From: Pseudomonas laurentiana
Lineage (GTDB): Bacteria > Pseudomonadota > Gammaproteobacteria > Pseudomonadales > Pseudomonadaceae
Length of the DNA: 64,000 bases
Reading direction: 5' to 3'
Assembly: GCF_014648275.1 (NCBI RefSeq)
Contig: NZ_BMQU01000017.1
Location: 60,808 to 124,807, forward strand
A program made the translations under genes and the position numbers. The notes under the pieces were generated by a model, which was not told where the DNA came from, did not search any database, and saw only the letters and a list, made by a program, of their open reading frames with translations. Of the stretch, positions 1 through 8,688 are shown in pieces; position 1 is the stretch's first letter; every line of letters begins with the position of its first letter.

Positions 1-11
1 GGAGTAATCCC

Positions 12-83
12 ATGTGGACCAAACCTGCATACACTGATCTGCGTATCGGCTTTGAAGTGACCATGTACTTCGCAAACCGCTGA
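12..83 (+). CDS. pqqA: PqqA, precursor peptide of pyrroloquinoline quinone
   Basis: This 23-residue peptide is the ribosomal precursor from which PQQ is made. It is too short for most gene finders but is identified by its sequence and by pqqB directly downstream. The substrate residues are visible: Glu15 and Tyr19, in the segment FEVTMYF, are the pair that PqqE crosslinks (established for the family). The start is ATG with GGAG at 1-4. The promoter lies outside the window. A GC-rich hairpin follows the stop and probably lets pqqA be made in excess over pqqB-E. Confidence 0.97.
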
Positions 84-98
84 GTTTGCGGTCAGTAC

Positions 99-130
99 AA
101 CGCCTCGGTCAGCCGGGGCGTTTTCATTTT
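99..130 (+). terminator. Attenuator-like hairpin between pqqA and pqqB
   Basis: The arms AACGCCTCGG (99-108) and CCGGGGCGTT (113-122) form a 10-bp stem with one U-G pair and a TCAG loop. The tract TTTTCATTTT follows. It looks like a leaky rho-independent terminator within the pqq operon. Read-through is required for pqqB-E because no other promoter is obvious in the short gap. Confidence 0.65.
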
Positions 131-150
131 CAGACGCGGCAGGAGTGGCC

Positions 151-1062
151 ATGTACATCCAGATTCTCGGTTCCGCCGCCGGTGGCGGTTTCCCCCAGTG
201 GAACTGCAACTGTGACAACTGCAGGGGCTTTCGTGACGGCACCCTGCGTGCCACGGCGCGAACCCAGTCGTCGATCGCCTTGTCCGATGACGGCGTTCAC
301 TGGGTACTCTGCAATGCTTCGCCAGACATCCGCGCCCAACTGCAAGGCTTTGCGCCGATGCAGCCGGCCCGGGCACTGCGCGACACGGGCATCAACGCAA
401 TCATCCTGCTCGACAGCCAGATCGACCATACCACCGGCCTGCTCAGCCTGCGCGAAGGCTGCCCTCATCAGGTCTGGTGCACCGACATGGTTCATCAGGA
501 CCTGAGCACCGGCTTTCCGCTGTTCAACATGCTCAGCCACTGGAACGGCGGGCTGGTCTGGAACCGTATCGAACTGGAAGGTAGCTTCGTTATCGACGCG
601 TGCCCGAACCTGCGCTTCAGCCCTTTCCCGCTGCGCAGCGCAGCACCGCCTTACTCGCCCCATCGTTTCGACCCGCATCCGGGGGACAACCTCGGGCTGA
701 TGGTCGAAGACCTGCGCACTGGCGGCACCTTGTTCTATGCCCCGGGCCTGGGGCAAGTCGATGACGGGCTGATGGCGAAAATGGCCAAGGCCGATTGCCT
801 GCTGGTCGACGGAACCTTATGGGACGATGATGAAATGCAACGCCGTGGCGTCGGCACCCGTACTGGCCGGGAGATGGGTCACCTGGCCCTGAACGGCCCG
901 GGTGGCATGCTTGAAGTGTTGGAACACCTGCCAACGCAGCGCAAGGTGCTCATCCACATCAACAACACCAACCCGATCCTCGATGAGGACTCGGTCGAAC
1001 GCGCCGAACTGAACCGCCGTGGCGTCGAAGTTGCCTTCGACGGCATGAGCATCGTGTTGTAG
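151..1062 (+). CDS. pqqB: PqqB, metallo-beta-lactamase-fold PQQ biosynthesis protein
   Basis: The product is 303 residues, the usual PqqB length. It has the metallo-beta-lactamase-like fold. In the family it acts late in PQQ synthesis, with hydroxylation of the tyrosine part of the precursor proposed. A CxCxxC cluster at residues 19-24, typical of PqqB, probably forms a structural zinc site. The start ATG at 151 is preceded by AGGAG at 141-145. A GTG two codons earlier (145) falls within that ribosome-binding site and is rejected. pqqC follows 8 nt after the stop. Confidence 0.97.
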   Translation: MYIQILGSAAGGGFPQWNCNCDNCRGFRDGTLRATARTQSSIALSDDGVHWVLCNASPDIRAQLQGFAPMQPARALRDTGINAIILLDSQIDHTTGLLSLREGCPHQVWCTDMVHQDLSTGFPLFNMLSHWNGGLVWNRIELEGSFVIDACPNLRFSPFPLRSAAPPYSPHRFDPHPGDNLGLMVEDLRTGGTLFYAPGLGQVDDGLMAKMAKADCLLVDGTLWDDDEMQRRGVGTRTGREMGHLALNGPGGMLEVLEHLPTQRKVLIHINNTNPILDEDSVERAELNRRGVEVAFDGMSIVL

Positions 1063-1070
1063 GAGCAGAC

Positions 1071-1826
1071 ATGAACGACGCCAAAGCGCTGTCCCCCGCC
1101 GAGTTTGAACAGGCCCTGCGGGCAAAGGGTGCCTACTACCACATTCATCACCCTTATCACGTGGCCATGTACGAAGGTCGGGCCAGCCGCGAGCAGATCC
1201 AGGGCTGGGTTGCCAACCGCTTCTACTATCAGGTGAACATCCCGATGAAGGATGCAGCGATCCTGGCCAACTGCCCGGATCGCGAGATCCGTCGCGCGTG
1301 GATTCAACGCCTGCTGGACCATGATGGCGCGCCCGGCGAAGATGGCGGCATCGAAGCCTGGTTGCGTCTGGGCCAGGCCGTTGGCCTTGACCCCGAGCAA
1401 CTGCGTTCTCAAGAACTGGTGCTGCCCGGCGTGCGCTTTGCGGTAGACGCCTACGTCAACTTCGCCCGGCGCGCCTGCTGGCAGGAGGCCGCCAGCAGCT
1501 CCCTGACCGAACTGTTCGCACCACAGATCCACCAGTCACGCCTGGACAGCTGGCCGCAACACTACCCGTGGATCGACCCCGCCGGTTACACGTACTTCCG
1601 GACTCGCCTGGGCCAGGCACGCCGCGATGTCGAACATGGCTTGAGCATCACCCTACAGCACTACACTACAGTAGAAGGCCAGCAACGCATGCTGGAGATT
1701 CTCCAGTTCAAACTGGACATTCTCTGGAGCATGCTCGACGCCATGAGCATGGCCTATGAACTGAACCGCCCGCCCTATCACACCGTCACCCATGAGCGGG
1801 TCTGGCACAAGGGGATTGCCCTATGA
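1071..1826 (+). CDS. pqqC: PqqC, pyrroloquinoline-quinone synthase
   Basis: This 251-residue protein is the cofactor-free oxidase that closes the ring and carries out the final oxidation of AHQQ to PQQ. The His/Tyr-rich N-terminal segment ([10 protein letters not shown]) and the all-helical, heme-oxygenase-like composition match the family. The last four bases overlap pqqD as ATGA, so the two are translationally coupled. GGAG precedes the ATG. The neighbouring pqqB and pqqD make the assignment secure. Confidence 0.97.
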   Translation: MNDAKALSPAEFEQALRAKGAYYHIHHPYHVAMYEGRASREQIQGWVANRFYYQVNIPMKDAAILANCPDREIRRAWIQRLLDHDGAPGEDGGIEAWLRLGQAVGLDPEQLRSQELVLPGVRFAVDAYVNFARRACWQEAASSSLTELFAPQIHQSRLDSWPQHYPWIDPAGYTYFRTRLGQARRDVEHGLSITLQHYTTVEGQQRMLEILQFKLDILWSMLDAMSMAYELNRPPYHTVTHERVWHKGIAL

Positions 1827-2098
1827 GCTTCGATCGCAACCTGACCCCGCGCTGGCGCCCGGGTTATCGCTTCCAGTACGAACCGGCACAGAAAGCCCAT
1901 GTACTGCTGTATCCGGAAGGCATGATCAAGCTCAACGAAAGCGCCTCGGCCATCGGCCAATTGATTGATGGTCAACGCACTGTCGCCGCGATCATCACCC
2001 ATCTGGACGAACAGTTTCCCGGCGTACCCGAACTCGGTGATGACATCGAGCAATTCATGGAGGTCGCCCGTGCCGAACACTGGATCGAGCTTGCCTGA
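1823..2098 (+). CDS. pqqD: PqqD, PqqA peptide chaperone
   Basis: At 91 residues this is a free-standing PqqD, the RiPP recognition element that binds PqqA and presents it to the radical-SAM enzyme PqqE (established for the family). The N-terminus reads [17 protein letters not shown], followed by the winged-helix-like segment with [15 protein letters not shown]. It overlaps pqqC by 4 nt and its 3' end overlaps the proposed pqqE start by 29 nt, consistent with coupled expression of two proteins that work as a complex. Confidence 0.96.
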   Translation: MSFDRNLTPRWRPGYRFQYEPAQKAHVLLYPEGMIKLNESASAIGQLIDGQRTVAAIITHLDEQFPGVPELGDDIEQFMEVARAEHWIELA

Positions 2099-3230
2099 CG
2101 TACCCGCCCCCCCACAGGTCGGCCTGCCGTTGTGGTTGCTGGCCGAGCTGACCTACCGCTGTCCGCTGCAGTGCCCGTACTGCTCCAACCCACTGGACTT
2201 CGCCGCCCAGGGTCAGGAACTGAACACTGAGCAGTGGTTCAAGGTGATGCGTGAAGCGCGGGAAATGGGCGCTGCGCAACTGGGCTTTTCCGGTGGTGAG
2301 CCGTTGGTTCGCCAGGACCTTGCCGAACTGATCGGCGAAGGCCGCCGCCTGGGCTACTACACCAACCTGATCACCTCAGGCATTGGCCTGACCGAACAGA
2401 AAATCGCCGACTTCAAGCACGCCGGGCTGGATCATATCCAGATCAGTTTCCAGGCCAGCGACGAAGAGGTGAACAACCTGTTGGCCGGCTCGAAGAAAGC
2501 CTTCACGCAGAAGCTGGAAATGGCCCGTGCAGTGAAAGCCCACGGCTACCCGATGGTGCTGAACTTCGTTACCCATCGGCACAACATCGACAAGATCGAC
2601 CGCATCATCGAGCTGTGTATTGCCCTGGAAGCGGATTTCGTCGAACTCGCCACGTGCCAGTTCTACGGCTGGGCCCACCTGAATCGACTCGGCCTGCTGC
2701 CAACTCGCGCCCAACTGGAGCGCGCCGAACGCATCACCAACGAGTACCGGGAAAAACTGCAGGCTGCCGGCAACCCCTGCAAACTGATCTTCGTTACCCC
2801 GGACTACTACGAAGAGCGCCCGAAAGCCTGCATGAACGGCTGGGGCAGTGTATTCCTCACGGTCACCCCGGACGGCACCGCGCTACCCTGCCACGGCGCA
2901 CGGCAACTGCCGGTGCAGTTTCCCAACGTGCGCGAACACAGCATGCAGCACATTTGGTACGACTCGTTCGGCTTCAACCGCTTTCGCGGTTACGACTGGA
3001 TGCCTGAACCGTGTCGCTCCTGCGACGAGAAAGAAAAAGACTTTGGCGGCTGCCGCTGCCAGGCCTTCATGCTCACCGGAGACGCCAGCAAGGCTGACCC
3101 GGTATGCGCCAAATCGGCCGATCACGGGATCATCCTTGACGCCCGAAGAGACGCAGAGCATGCCAACCTGTCCATCGACCAGATGACCTTCCGCAATGAT
3201 CGAAACTCCCGTGTCATCGCTCGCGGCTGA
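2070..3230 (+). CDS. pqqE: PqqE, radical-SAM PqqA Glu-Tyr cyclase
   Basis: PqqE forms the carbon-carbon bond between Glu15 and Tyr19 of PqqA. With the GTG start at 2070 it is 386 residues, close to the family length. The radical-SAM motif CPLQCPYC lies at residues 31-38, and C-terminal SPASM cysteines are present ([19 protein letters not shown]). The open frame runs further upstream inside pqqD, but GGAGG at 2059-2063, six bases before the GTG, decides the start. It overlaps the following peptidase gene by 35 nt. Confidence 0.95.
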   Translation: MPNTGSSLPDVPAPPQVGLPLWLLAELTYRCPLQCPYCSNPLDFAAQGQELNTEQWFKVMREAREMGAAQLGFSGGEPLVRQDLAELIGEGRRLGYYTNLITSGIGLTEQKIADFKHAGLDHIQISFQASDEEVNNLLAGSKKAFTQKLEMARAVKAHGYPMVLNFVTHRHNIDKIDRIIELCIALEADFVELATCQFYGWAHLNRLGLLPTRAQLERAERITNEYREKLQAAGNPCKLIFVTPDYYEERPKACMNGWGSVFLTVTPDGTALPCHGARQLPVQFPNVREHSMQHIWYDSFGFNRFRGYDWMPEPCRSCDEKEKDFGGCRCQAFMLTGDASKADPVCAKSADHGIILDARRDAEHANLSIDQMTFRNDRNSRVIARG

Positions 3231-5031
3231 CCGTTTCAGCGCCGAACAGGCCGTTGCCGCCGGCGCCGACTTTGCCGAACTCAAGGTCGGCCAGCACGGG
3301 CTGTTCTGGAATGCCTTTCGCCCTCAGGACGGTGCCTGCCGGATCTGGCATTGGCACAAGGGCCGCACCCGCTGCCTGACGCCCGATGGATTCAGCGTGC
3401 GCAGCCGGGTATACGAGTACGGCGGGGGCGCGTTCTGCCTTACACACAACGGCCTGGTGTTCGTTAACGAAACGGACCAGCAGCTGTATCGGCAAGGCCT
3501 CGATGGTGGTCAACCGCAAGCGCTCACCCACGGCCAGCGCCGTTACGGTGACGTGTACTGGGCCGACGGCAAGGTTGTGGCCGTAGAAGAAACGCACACG
3601 CCAGACCAGGTCGAACACCGCCTGGTCGCCATTGGCCAAGGCTCACGGGAAGTACTGGCCGAAGGTGCAGATTTCTATGCATCGCCAACCTTGAGCGAGG
3701 ATGGTTCCCGTCTGGCCTGGATCGAGTGGAATCGCCCCGACCAACCCTGGACCGCCACCCGCCTGCTGTGCTGCCAGCGTCTGGCAGATGGCCGCTGGAG
3801 CCCGGCACAGTGCATCGCGGGGGACGGCGAACAGGAGTCCCTGCAGCAGCCGCGTTTCGACCGTAGCGGCCATCTCTACTGTTTGTCTGACCGCGAAGGC
3901 TTCTGGCAACCCTGGGGCGAAACCGAACACGGCTGGCGGGCACTACCTGCCACTGCCGCCGACCATGCCGGCGCGCCCTGGCAACTCGGGGCCAGCACTT
4001 GGCGACCGCTGGACCATGGCTGCTACCTGGCCAGTTGGTTTGAAGACGGTTTCAGCCGCCTGGGCGTACGTCATCCCGATGGTACGCTGGAGGACTTCAG
4101 CGGCACGTTCACCCGCTTTCGCTGCCTGGACCTGGACAACACACACCTGTATGCCATCGCGTCATCGGCCACCCGCCCACCAGCGGTCATTGCCATCCAC
4201 CGGCGCAGCCACCATGTTGAGGTACTGAGCGGCGGTGCATTGCCGCTACCGGCCGAGCACATCAGCCGTCCACAAACCCTCCGCTACCCCAGCGGTGATG
4301 GTATTGCCCATGGTTTTTTCTACCCAGCCATGAACGGCACTTCACGCCCACCACTGGTAGTGTTCATCCATGGCGGCCCGACATCCGCATGCTACCCGGT
4401 GCTTGACCCGCGTATTCAATACTGGACCCAACGCGGCTTTGCCGTCGCTGACCTCAACTATCGAGGCAGCAGCGGCTATGGCCGCGCCTACCGTCAGGCG
4501 CTATGCGGGCGCTGGGGCGAAGTCGATGTGGAAGATGCCTGTGCCGTGGTCAGCTACCTGGCCGGGCGAGGCCTGATTGATCCAGCCCAGGCCTTTATTC
4601 GGGGAGGTAGCGCCGGTGGCTACACCACCCTGTGCGCGCTGGCCTTTCACGACGTGTTTCGCGCTGGCGCCAGCCTCTATGGGGTCAGTGATCCACTGGC
4701 ACTGACCCGCGCCACGCACAAGTTCGAAGGTGACTACCTTGACTGGCTGATCGGCGACCCCGTGCAGGACATCGAGCGCTACCGACAGCGCACACCGCTG
4801 CTGCACGCAGCACAAATCAAGGTGCCCGTGATCTTCTTCCAGGGAGAACTGGATGCGGTGGTCGTACCCGAACAAACCCGCAGCATGCTCGATGCCCTGA
4901 AACGCCGCGGTATTCACGCCGAAGGGCACTTCTACGCCAACGAACGCCATGGCTTTCGCACGGCGGCGAACCTCGCCCACGCGCTGGAAGAAGAATGGAA
5001 GTTCTACCGTAACGTCCTGAGCACGGCGTAG
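3196..5031 (+). CDS. S9 (prolyl oligopeptidase family) peptidase of the pqq operon
   Basis: This 611-residue protein has an N-terminal beta-propeller and a C-terminal alpha/beta-hydrolase domain (from about residue 370). The catalytic triad is visible: Ser472 in GGSAGG, Asp553 in GELDAV and His585 in NERHGF. No signal peptide is seen, so it is probably cytoplasmic. Its start lies inside the end of pqqE, so it belongs to the pqq operon. In pseudomonads this position is usually held by such a peptidase, and a role in trimming PqqA or the crosslinked peptide is inferred, not shown. The zinc peptidase pqqF is not in the window. Symbols for this gene vary, so none is given. Confidence 0.88.
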   Translation: MIETPVSSLAADRFSAEQAVAAGADFAELKVGQHGLFWNAFRPQDGACRIWHWHKGRTRCLTPDGFSVRSRVYEYGGGAFCLTHNGLVFVNETDQQLYRQGLDGGQPQALTHGQRRYGDVYWADGKVVAVEETHTPDQVEHRLVAIGQGSREVLAEGADFYASPTLSEDGSRLAWIEWNRPDQPWTATRLLCCQRLADGRWSPAQCIAGDGEQESLQQPRFDRSGHLYCLSDREGFWQPWGETEHGWRALPATAADHAGAPWQLGASTWRPLDHGCYLASWFEDGFSRLGVRHPDGTLEDFSGTFTRFRCLDLDNTHLYAIASSATRPPAVIAIHRRSHHVEVLSGGALPLPAEHISRPQTLRYPSGDGIAHGFFYPAMNGTSRPPLVVFIHGGPTSACYPVLDPRIQYWTQRGFAVADLNYRGSSGYGRAYRQALCGRWGEVDVEDACAVVSYLAGRGLIDPAQAFIRGGSAGGYTTLCALAFHDVFRAGASLYGVSDPLALTRATHKFEGDYLDWLIGDPVQDIERYRQRTPLLHAAQIKVPVIFFQGELDAVVVPEQTRSMLDALKRRGIHAEGHFYANERHGFRTAANLAHALEEEWKFYRNVLSTA

Positions 5032-5093
5032 GGTGTCAGCCGTGCCAACAGCCAGCCCTTGCTCGATGTGCCATTGAGTACCTGACGACCGAT

Positions 5094-5132
5094 AAAAAAA
5101 CGCCCCGAGCCAAAATGATCAGGCCCAGGGCG
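5094..5132 (-). terminator. Rho-independent terminator for the 7431-5167 operon
   Basis: Read on the minus strand, an 11-bp stem (5132-5122 with 5111-5101) closes a 10-nt loop and is followed by seven T. Two positions pair only as G-U on the minus strand and would be mismatches on the plus strand, which fixes the direction. Confidence 0.8.
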
Positions 5133-5166
5133 ATGCGCAGGAACGCGAGACGGTTCGTAAAATTCG

Positions 5167-5454
5167 TTAGTGCAGCACGTTGCCAGAAAGAATCAGGTGG
5201 TCCAGTTGGTCCGCCACCAGCACTTGCTTGCCGGCACTCAAGGCCTTTTCAAGCAGGCGTCGCTCAGCATCACGCCAGGGCTCCAGAGCTTGCTCGGGCC
5301 CCAGGTCGATCAGTAGATCGAAGCTGTCCAGCCGTGGCATGCGGGCATGGGCGTAAAGGTGGCAGATGTGTACCGCTTCAGCGTTTTGCAACAGCCAGCG
5401 GTTGAGTGGCCCATGACGCTGGGCGGGCGAGTGTTGCAGGACAAGTACACGCAT
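5167..5454 (-). CDS. Truncated class I glutamine-amidotransferase-like protein
   Basis: A 95-residue protein begins one base after the aminotransferase stop. ATG at 5454 is preferred over TTG at 5463. The sequence resembles the first third of a class I glutamine amidotransferase: MRVLVLQHSP, a FDLLIDLG strand and RLLEKALSAGKQVL. At the point where family members carry the nucleophile (VLGxCLGxQ) this protein reads LVADQLDHLI, so the cysteine is replaced by aspartate. It ends about 15 residues later without the catalytic His and Glu. It cannot be an active amidotransferase. It may be a decayed gene or a retained small protein; its intact frame and terminator argue for expression. Confidence 0.6.
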   Translation of the reverse strand: MRVLVLQHSPAQRHGPLNRWLLQNAEAVHICHLYAHARMPRLDSFDLLIDLGPEQALEPWRDAERRLLEKALSAGKQVLVADQLDHLILSGNVLH

Positions 5455-5455
5455 C

Positions 5456-6736
5456 TCAGGCAATAGCCTCGCGACGACGGTTCAATTGCGCGGTATGCAC
5501 CCGGGCGAATGCCCGCGCCAGGCGCAGCAGCATTTCATCGATGTTGCCTTTGCTCACGGTCAGCGCTGGTGAAAAACGCAGCACGTTCGCTTGCGGTGCG
5601 TTCAACAGCAAGCCTTCCTGTAGCGCAGCCTTGACCACCGCTGCAGCCGAGTCATCCGCCAGCTCCAACCCCCAAAGCAAGCCCTGGCCACGGACTTCAC
5701 CTTGGCCGTAGCGTGCTGTCAGACGCCCCAAGCCATCACGCAGATGCCGTCCGGCCTCCTGCACATGCTCAAAGAACCCCGACTCGAGAACCGTTTGCAG
5801 AACGGCCAGGCCAGCAGCACTCATCAATGCGTTACCGTGATGGCTACCCTCCAACTCGCCCGGCTCGGCACAGCAGGCCGCGCCACGCGCCAGCAATGCG
5901 GCCAGCGGCACGCCGCCACCCAAACCTTTGCCGAGGGTCACGATATCGGCACGCACACCGTAGGTTTGCTCGGCGAGCAAGGCACCACAGCGACCGATAC
6001 CGGTTTGAACTTCATCGAGAATAAGCAGGATGCCCAACTCGCGGCACAGGCGCTCGACGCCCTGAAGATAGTCCTGGGTCGCCGGAATGACCCCGGCCTC
6101 TCCCTGGATCGGCTCCAGCATGATCGCAACCGTACGTGAGTCGACGGCGGCATGCAGGGCTGCCAGGTCGTTGTAGGGCACCTTGCTGAAACCTGGCAAG
6201 CCAGGTTCACAACGGTTGCACGGCGACGGATCAGAGGCCGACAACGCCCCGAGCGTGCGCCCATGGCAACTCTGGCTGGCAGTGATGATGTGATAGGCAC
6301 CATTGCGATGCAGTTGGCCCCACTTGCGCGCCAGCTTGATCGCACCCTCACAGGCTTCTGCGCCACTGTTGAGCAGGTAGGCCTGATCACTGCCTGTGCT
6401 TTCGCACAGGCGATTGACCAGTTGCAACAACCCACGGTTATGAAACCCTGCCCCTGGGTTAATCAGCGCCTGGGCCTGAGCACCCAGTGCTTGAACCAGT
6501 GCTTTGGGGCTGTGGCCAAGACTGTTGACCGCACAACCCTGGGTGAAATCAAGGTACGCCCGCCCGTCGCTGTCCCACAGCCAGGAGCCCTGCCCACGGA
6601 CAAAGACTTGTGCTGGGCGCTCTGCCACTGGCATCAGGTACTCACGCGACAACGACTCGACAGGTGCCGTGGCCACAGGAACGGGGTCGTGCTCTTCAGG
6701 TACAGCCGACGAACGACGCAGGTTGAACAGGTTCAT
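5456..6736 (-). CDS. Class III PLP aminotransferase (acetylornithine aminotransferase-like)
   Basis: The product is 426 residues. The fold-type I features are clear: ALINPGAGFHN, the cofactor-binding LLNSGAEACEGAIKLAR (about 121-137), ILDEVQTGIG (about 239-248) and the PLP-binding Lys270 in TLGKGLGGG. It is annotated in relatives as acetylornithine aminotransferase, but it is probably a paralogue of the arginine-pathway ArgD and the true substrate is not evident. The start ATG overlaps the stop of the upstream MOSC gene (ATGA), which excludes the longer frame. The 30-40 residues before the usual family start are poorly conserved. Confidence 0.85.
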   Translation of the reverse strand: MNLFNLRRSSAVPEEHDPVPVATAPVESLSREYLMPVAERPAQVFVRGQGSWLWDSDGRAYLDFTQGCAVNSLGHSPKALVQALGAQAQALINPGAGFHNRGLLQLVNRLCESTGSDQAYLLNSGAEACEGAIKLARKWGQLHRNGAYHIITASQSCHGRTLGALSASDPSPCNRCEPGLPGFSKVPYNDLAALHAAVDSRTVAIMLEPIQGEAGVIPATQDYLQGVERLCRELGILLILDEVQTGIGRCGALLAEQTYGVRADIVTLGKGLGGGVPLAALLARGAACCAEPGELEGSHHGNALMSAAGLAVLQTVLESGFFEHVQEAGRHLRDGLGRLTARYGQGEVRGQGLLWGLELADDSAAAVVKAALQEGLLLNAPQANVLRFSPALTVSKGNIDEMLLRLARAFARVHTAQLNRRREAIA

Positions 6737-7431
6737 GCGCGCAGCCCTTCCAGCGGCAAGCCGAGCAGACGCGAGGTCCAGTCTTCGACCTGGCCGGTAC
6801 GTAGACGCTTGATCGCGGTATCGCGCCAGCGTGACGACAGGGCCGGACAATCCACCAGCTTTTTCAAACCTGCATGCTCCAGGGGTTCACGAAAAAAAGC
6901 ATGTAACGCCCAGGCTACGGTGAGGCCTGGATAGCTACGCTGAATCAACTCAAAAGGCTCTTCGGCACTGACGAAACCTGGCTTGAGCACACGGTAAAAC
7001 CAGCCACAACGGCCCGTTTGCTGAGCCAGCTCTGGCAAATCCGGCAGGCCCCAGCGATGACTGAGCCGGTAGCAAGGCGAACGGGGTTGGCTGACCTGCA
7101 ACAACGCGCCCCCCCAACGAAACATGTCACCCAGGCACACAGACTCTTCGTTCATGCCGTGGGTAGAGAGGTTTTCGCCGAATGCCGGTGCACACCAGTC
7201 GATCTGCGGATAACGTTTGCGCCAATAGGCGTAGTGCTCGGCGGGGTAGTGATGCAAGGCCCGTTCAGGGCCGGTATGGAAGCGTGGGTCGCCGTGTTCA
7301 TCGCTGCCCAATCCCTGTGGCCATAACCACAGCCTTCTTGCAACCTGTTCCTTATCGATATCGGTCATTAAGCCATGACCGATGTTTTTAGCCTTGCCTA
7401 TGTAAACACCATCCACATACACGGTATTCAT
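6733..7431 (-). CDS. MOSC-domain protein (YiiM family)
   Basis: This 232-residue protein has a MOSC domain (beta-strand-rich, about 30-165) with FGENLSTHGM and the cysteine-containing QPRSPCYRLSHRWG, followed by a helical 3-alpha tail. In YiiM-type proteins the MOSC domain binds molybdenum cofactor and supports reduction of N-hydroxylated compounds. It is the first gene of a three-gene minus-strand operon with the aminotransferase, divergent from a LysR regulator 102 bp away that is the natural candidate to control it. Confidence 0.85.
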   Translation of the reverse strand: MNTVYVDGVYIGKAKNIGHGLMTDIDKEQVARRLWLWPQGLGSDEHGDPRFHTGPERALHHYPAEHYAYWRKRYPQIDWCAPAFGENLSTHGMNEESVCLGDMFRWGGALLQVSQPRSPCYRLSHRWGLPDLPELAQQTGRCGWFYRVLKPGFVSAEEPFELIQRSYPGLTVAWALHAFFREPLEHAGLKKLVDCPALSSRWRDTAIKRLRTGQVEDWTSRLLGLPLEGLRA

Positions 7432-7533
7432 CGCGCCCTATGGCCCTGTAAACCTTGTGAATACGGGATAGACTAGGCTTCTTGAGGGCTAACAGCCATT
7501 TCGTTTTTCGAGCTTTTTTGATAAGTATTCCTT

Positions 7534-8454
7534 ATGGATTTTCGCCAACTGCGTTATTTCGTCGCGGTCTACGAAGAAGGTCATGTCGGCCGGGCGGCCG
7601 AACGCCTTTCACTGTCCCAGCCGGCGCTGTCGCAACAGATCCGCCAGCTCGAACACAGCCTGGATGTCAGCCTGTTCGAGCGCGGTAACAAGCGCTTGCT
7701 GCCGACCTTGGCGGCACACACGCTGTACAACCATGCGCTGCCCCTGCTTGACGGCCTGCAGCGAGCGAGCGACGCCCTGCGCAATTTCAAGGGGCAGTCA
7801 TTGCGTACTCTGGCCATTGGCGTGCTGCAGACCGTACGCCCAAGCCTGGTACCCCAGCTGCTCGACCGAGTGCGCAAGGCCCAGCCGCACCTGGTGGTAC
7901 AGATCTACGAACTGTCAGGCATGGAAATCGAACGACGCTTGCTCAACGGCACGCTGGACATCGGTATCAGCTACCTGCCGCCGCGCCAGCCGGGCCTGCA
8001 CGGCCTGATGCTGTACGAAGATGAATTGCAATTGGTGATCCCCAACACGCACCCTTTGCGCGAATTCAAGAAAGTCTCGCTTAAACAGGCCGCTGAGCTA
8101 CCGATGCTGCTGCTGGGCGAAGAATTCCAAGTGCGTCAGATCTGGCAATCGCAACTGGCCAACCTCGGTCGGCGCCCGCAGGTACAAGCGGAAATGAACA
8201 ACATGGGCGGGATCCTCGACAGCCTGCCACATACCTCACTGGCCACGGTTTTACCCGGCCGGGCTCAAGAGGTAACCGATGATCAGGAACTGCTCTGGAA
8301 GCCGTTGAGCGAGCCACGGGTGCCGTTGAAAGTGGGGTTGGTATTCCGGGATGCACAGCGCCAGCAAGCCTCGATCGAGTTGCTGCGTACGCTATTGGAA
8401 GAAGAGATCGACCCACGGCACATCGGCGTATCGCCGCTTGATGTACTAGGCTGA
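7534..8454 (+). CDS. LysR-family transcriptional regulator
   Basis: The protein is 306 residues. The N-terminal winged helix-turn-helix (about 1-60) has the canonical FVAVYEEGHVGRAAERL and SQPALSQQIRQLE signatures. A periplasmic-binding-like effector domain follows (about 90-295). It is divergent from the MOSC-aminotransferase operon and probably regulates it, the usual LysR arrangement. No clear Shine-Dalgarno is visible; instead ATAAG-N5-CTTAT flanks the start codon, so initiation may be weak or structured. The effector is unknown. A strong hairpin terminator follows. Confidence 0.9.
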   Translation: MDFRQLRYFVAVYEEGHVGRAAERLSLSQPALSQQIRQLEHSLDVSLFERGNKRLLPTLAAHTLYNHALPLLDGLQRASDALRNFKGQSLRTLAIGVLQTVRPSLVPQLLDRVRKAQPHLVVQIYELSGMEIERRLLNGTLDIGISYLPPRQPGLHGLMLYEDELQLVIPNTHPLREFKKVSLKQAAELPMLLLGEEFQVRQIWQSQLANLGRRPQVQAEMNNMGGILDSLPHTSLATVLPGRAQEVTDDQELLWKPLSEPRVPLKVGLVFRDAQRQQASIELLRTLLEEEIDPRHIGVSPLDVLG

Positions 8455-8481
8455 CAGATCGCTGGAATAGCTGGAATAAGA

Positions 8482-8503
8482 AAACCCCGCCGAAGCGGGG
8501 TTT
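8482..8503. terminator. Terminator after the LysR gene
   Basis: AAACCCCGC and GCGGGGTTT form a perfect 9-bp stem closed by CGAA. A-rich and T-rich flanks are present on both strands, so it can work in both directions. Confidence 0.85.
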
Positions 8504-8650
8504 GCAGACTGTTTCCCTGACATCCATTTCACCCGCCATCCTGGCAGGAATCCTGCGTGTCCCTGTTCTGTACATTGCGCATCCTGCGCGACGTCCATGT
8601 GGCAAAGATTAGCAATGGATCCAATCTTTAGATAGAGGCTAAAAGTCACC

Positions 8651-8680
8651 ACGCCGTGTAAGCATTTTCCTACACGACGT
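8651..8680 (-). terminator. Probable terminator of the acyl-CoA dehydrogenase gene at 8689
   Basis: On the minus strand a 10-bp stem (one G-U pair) closes a 10-nt loop, with CTTTTAG a few bases beyond. The G-U pair is a mismatch on the plus strand, which favours minus-strand use. Confidence 0.5.
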
Positions 8681-8688
8681 AATACAAC

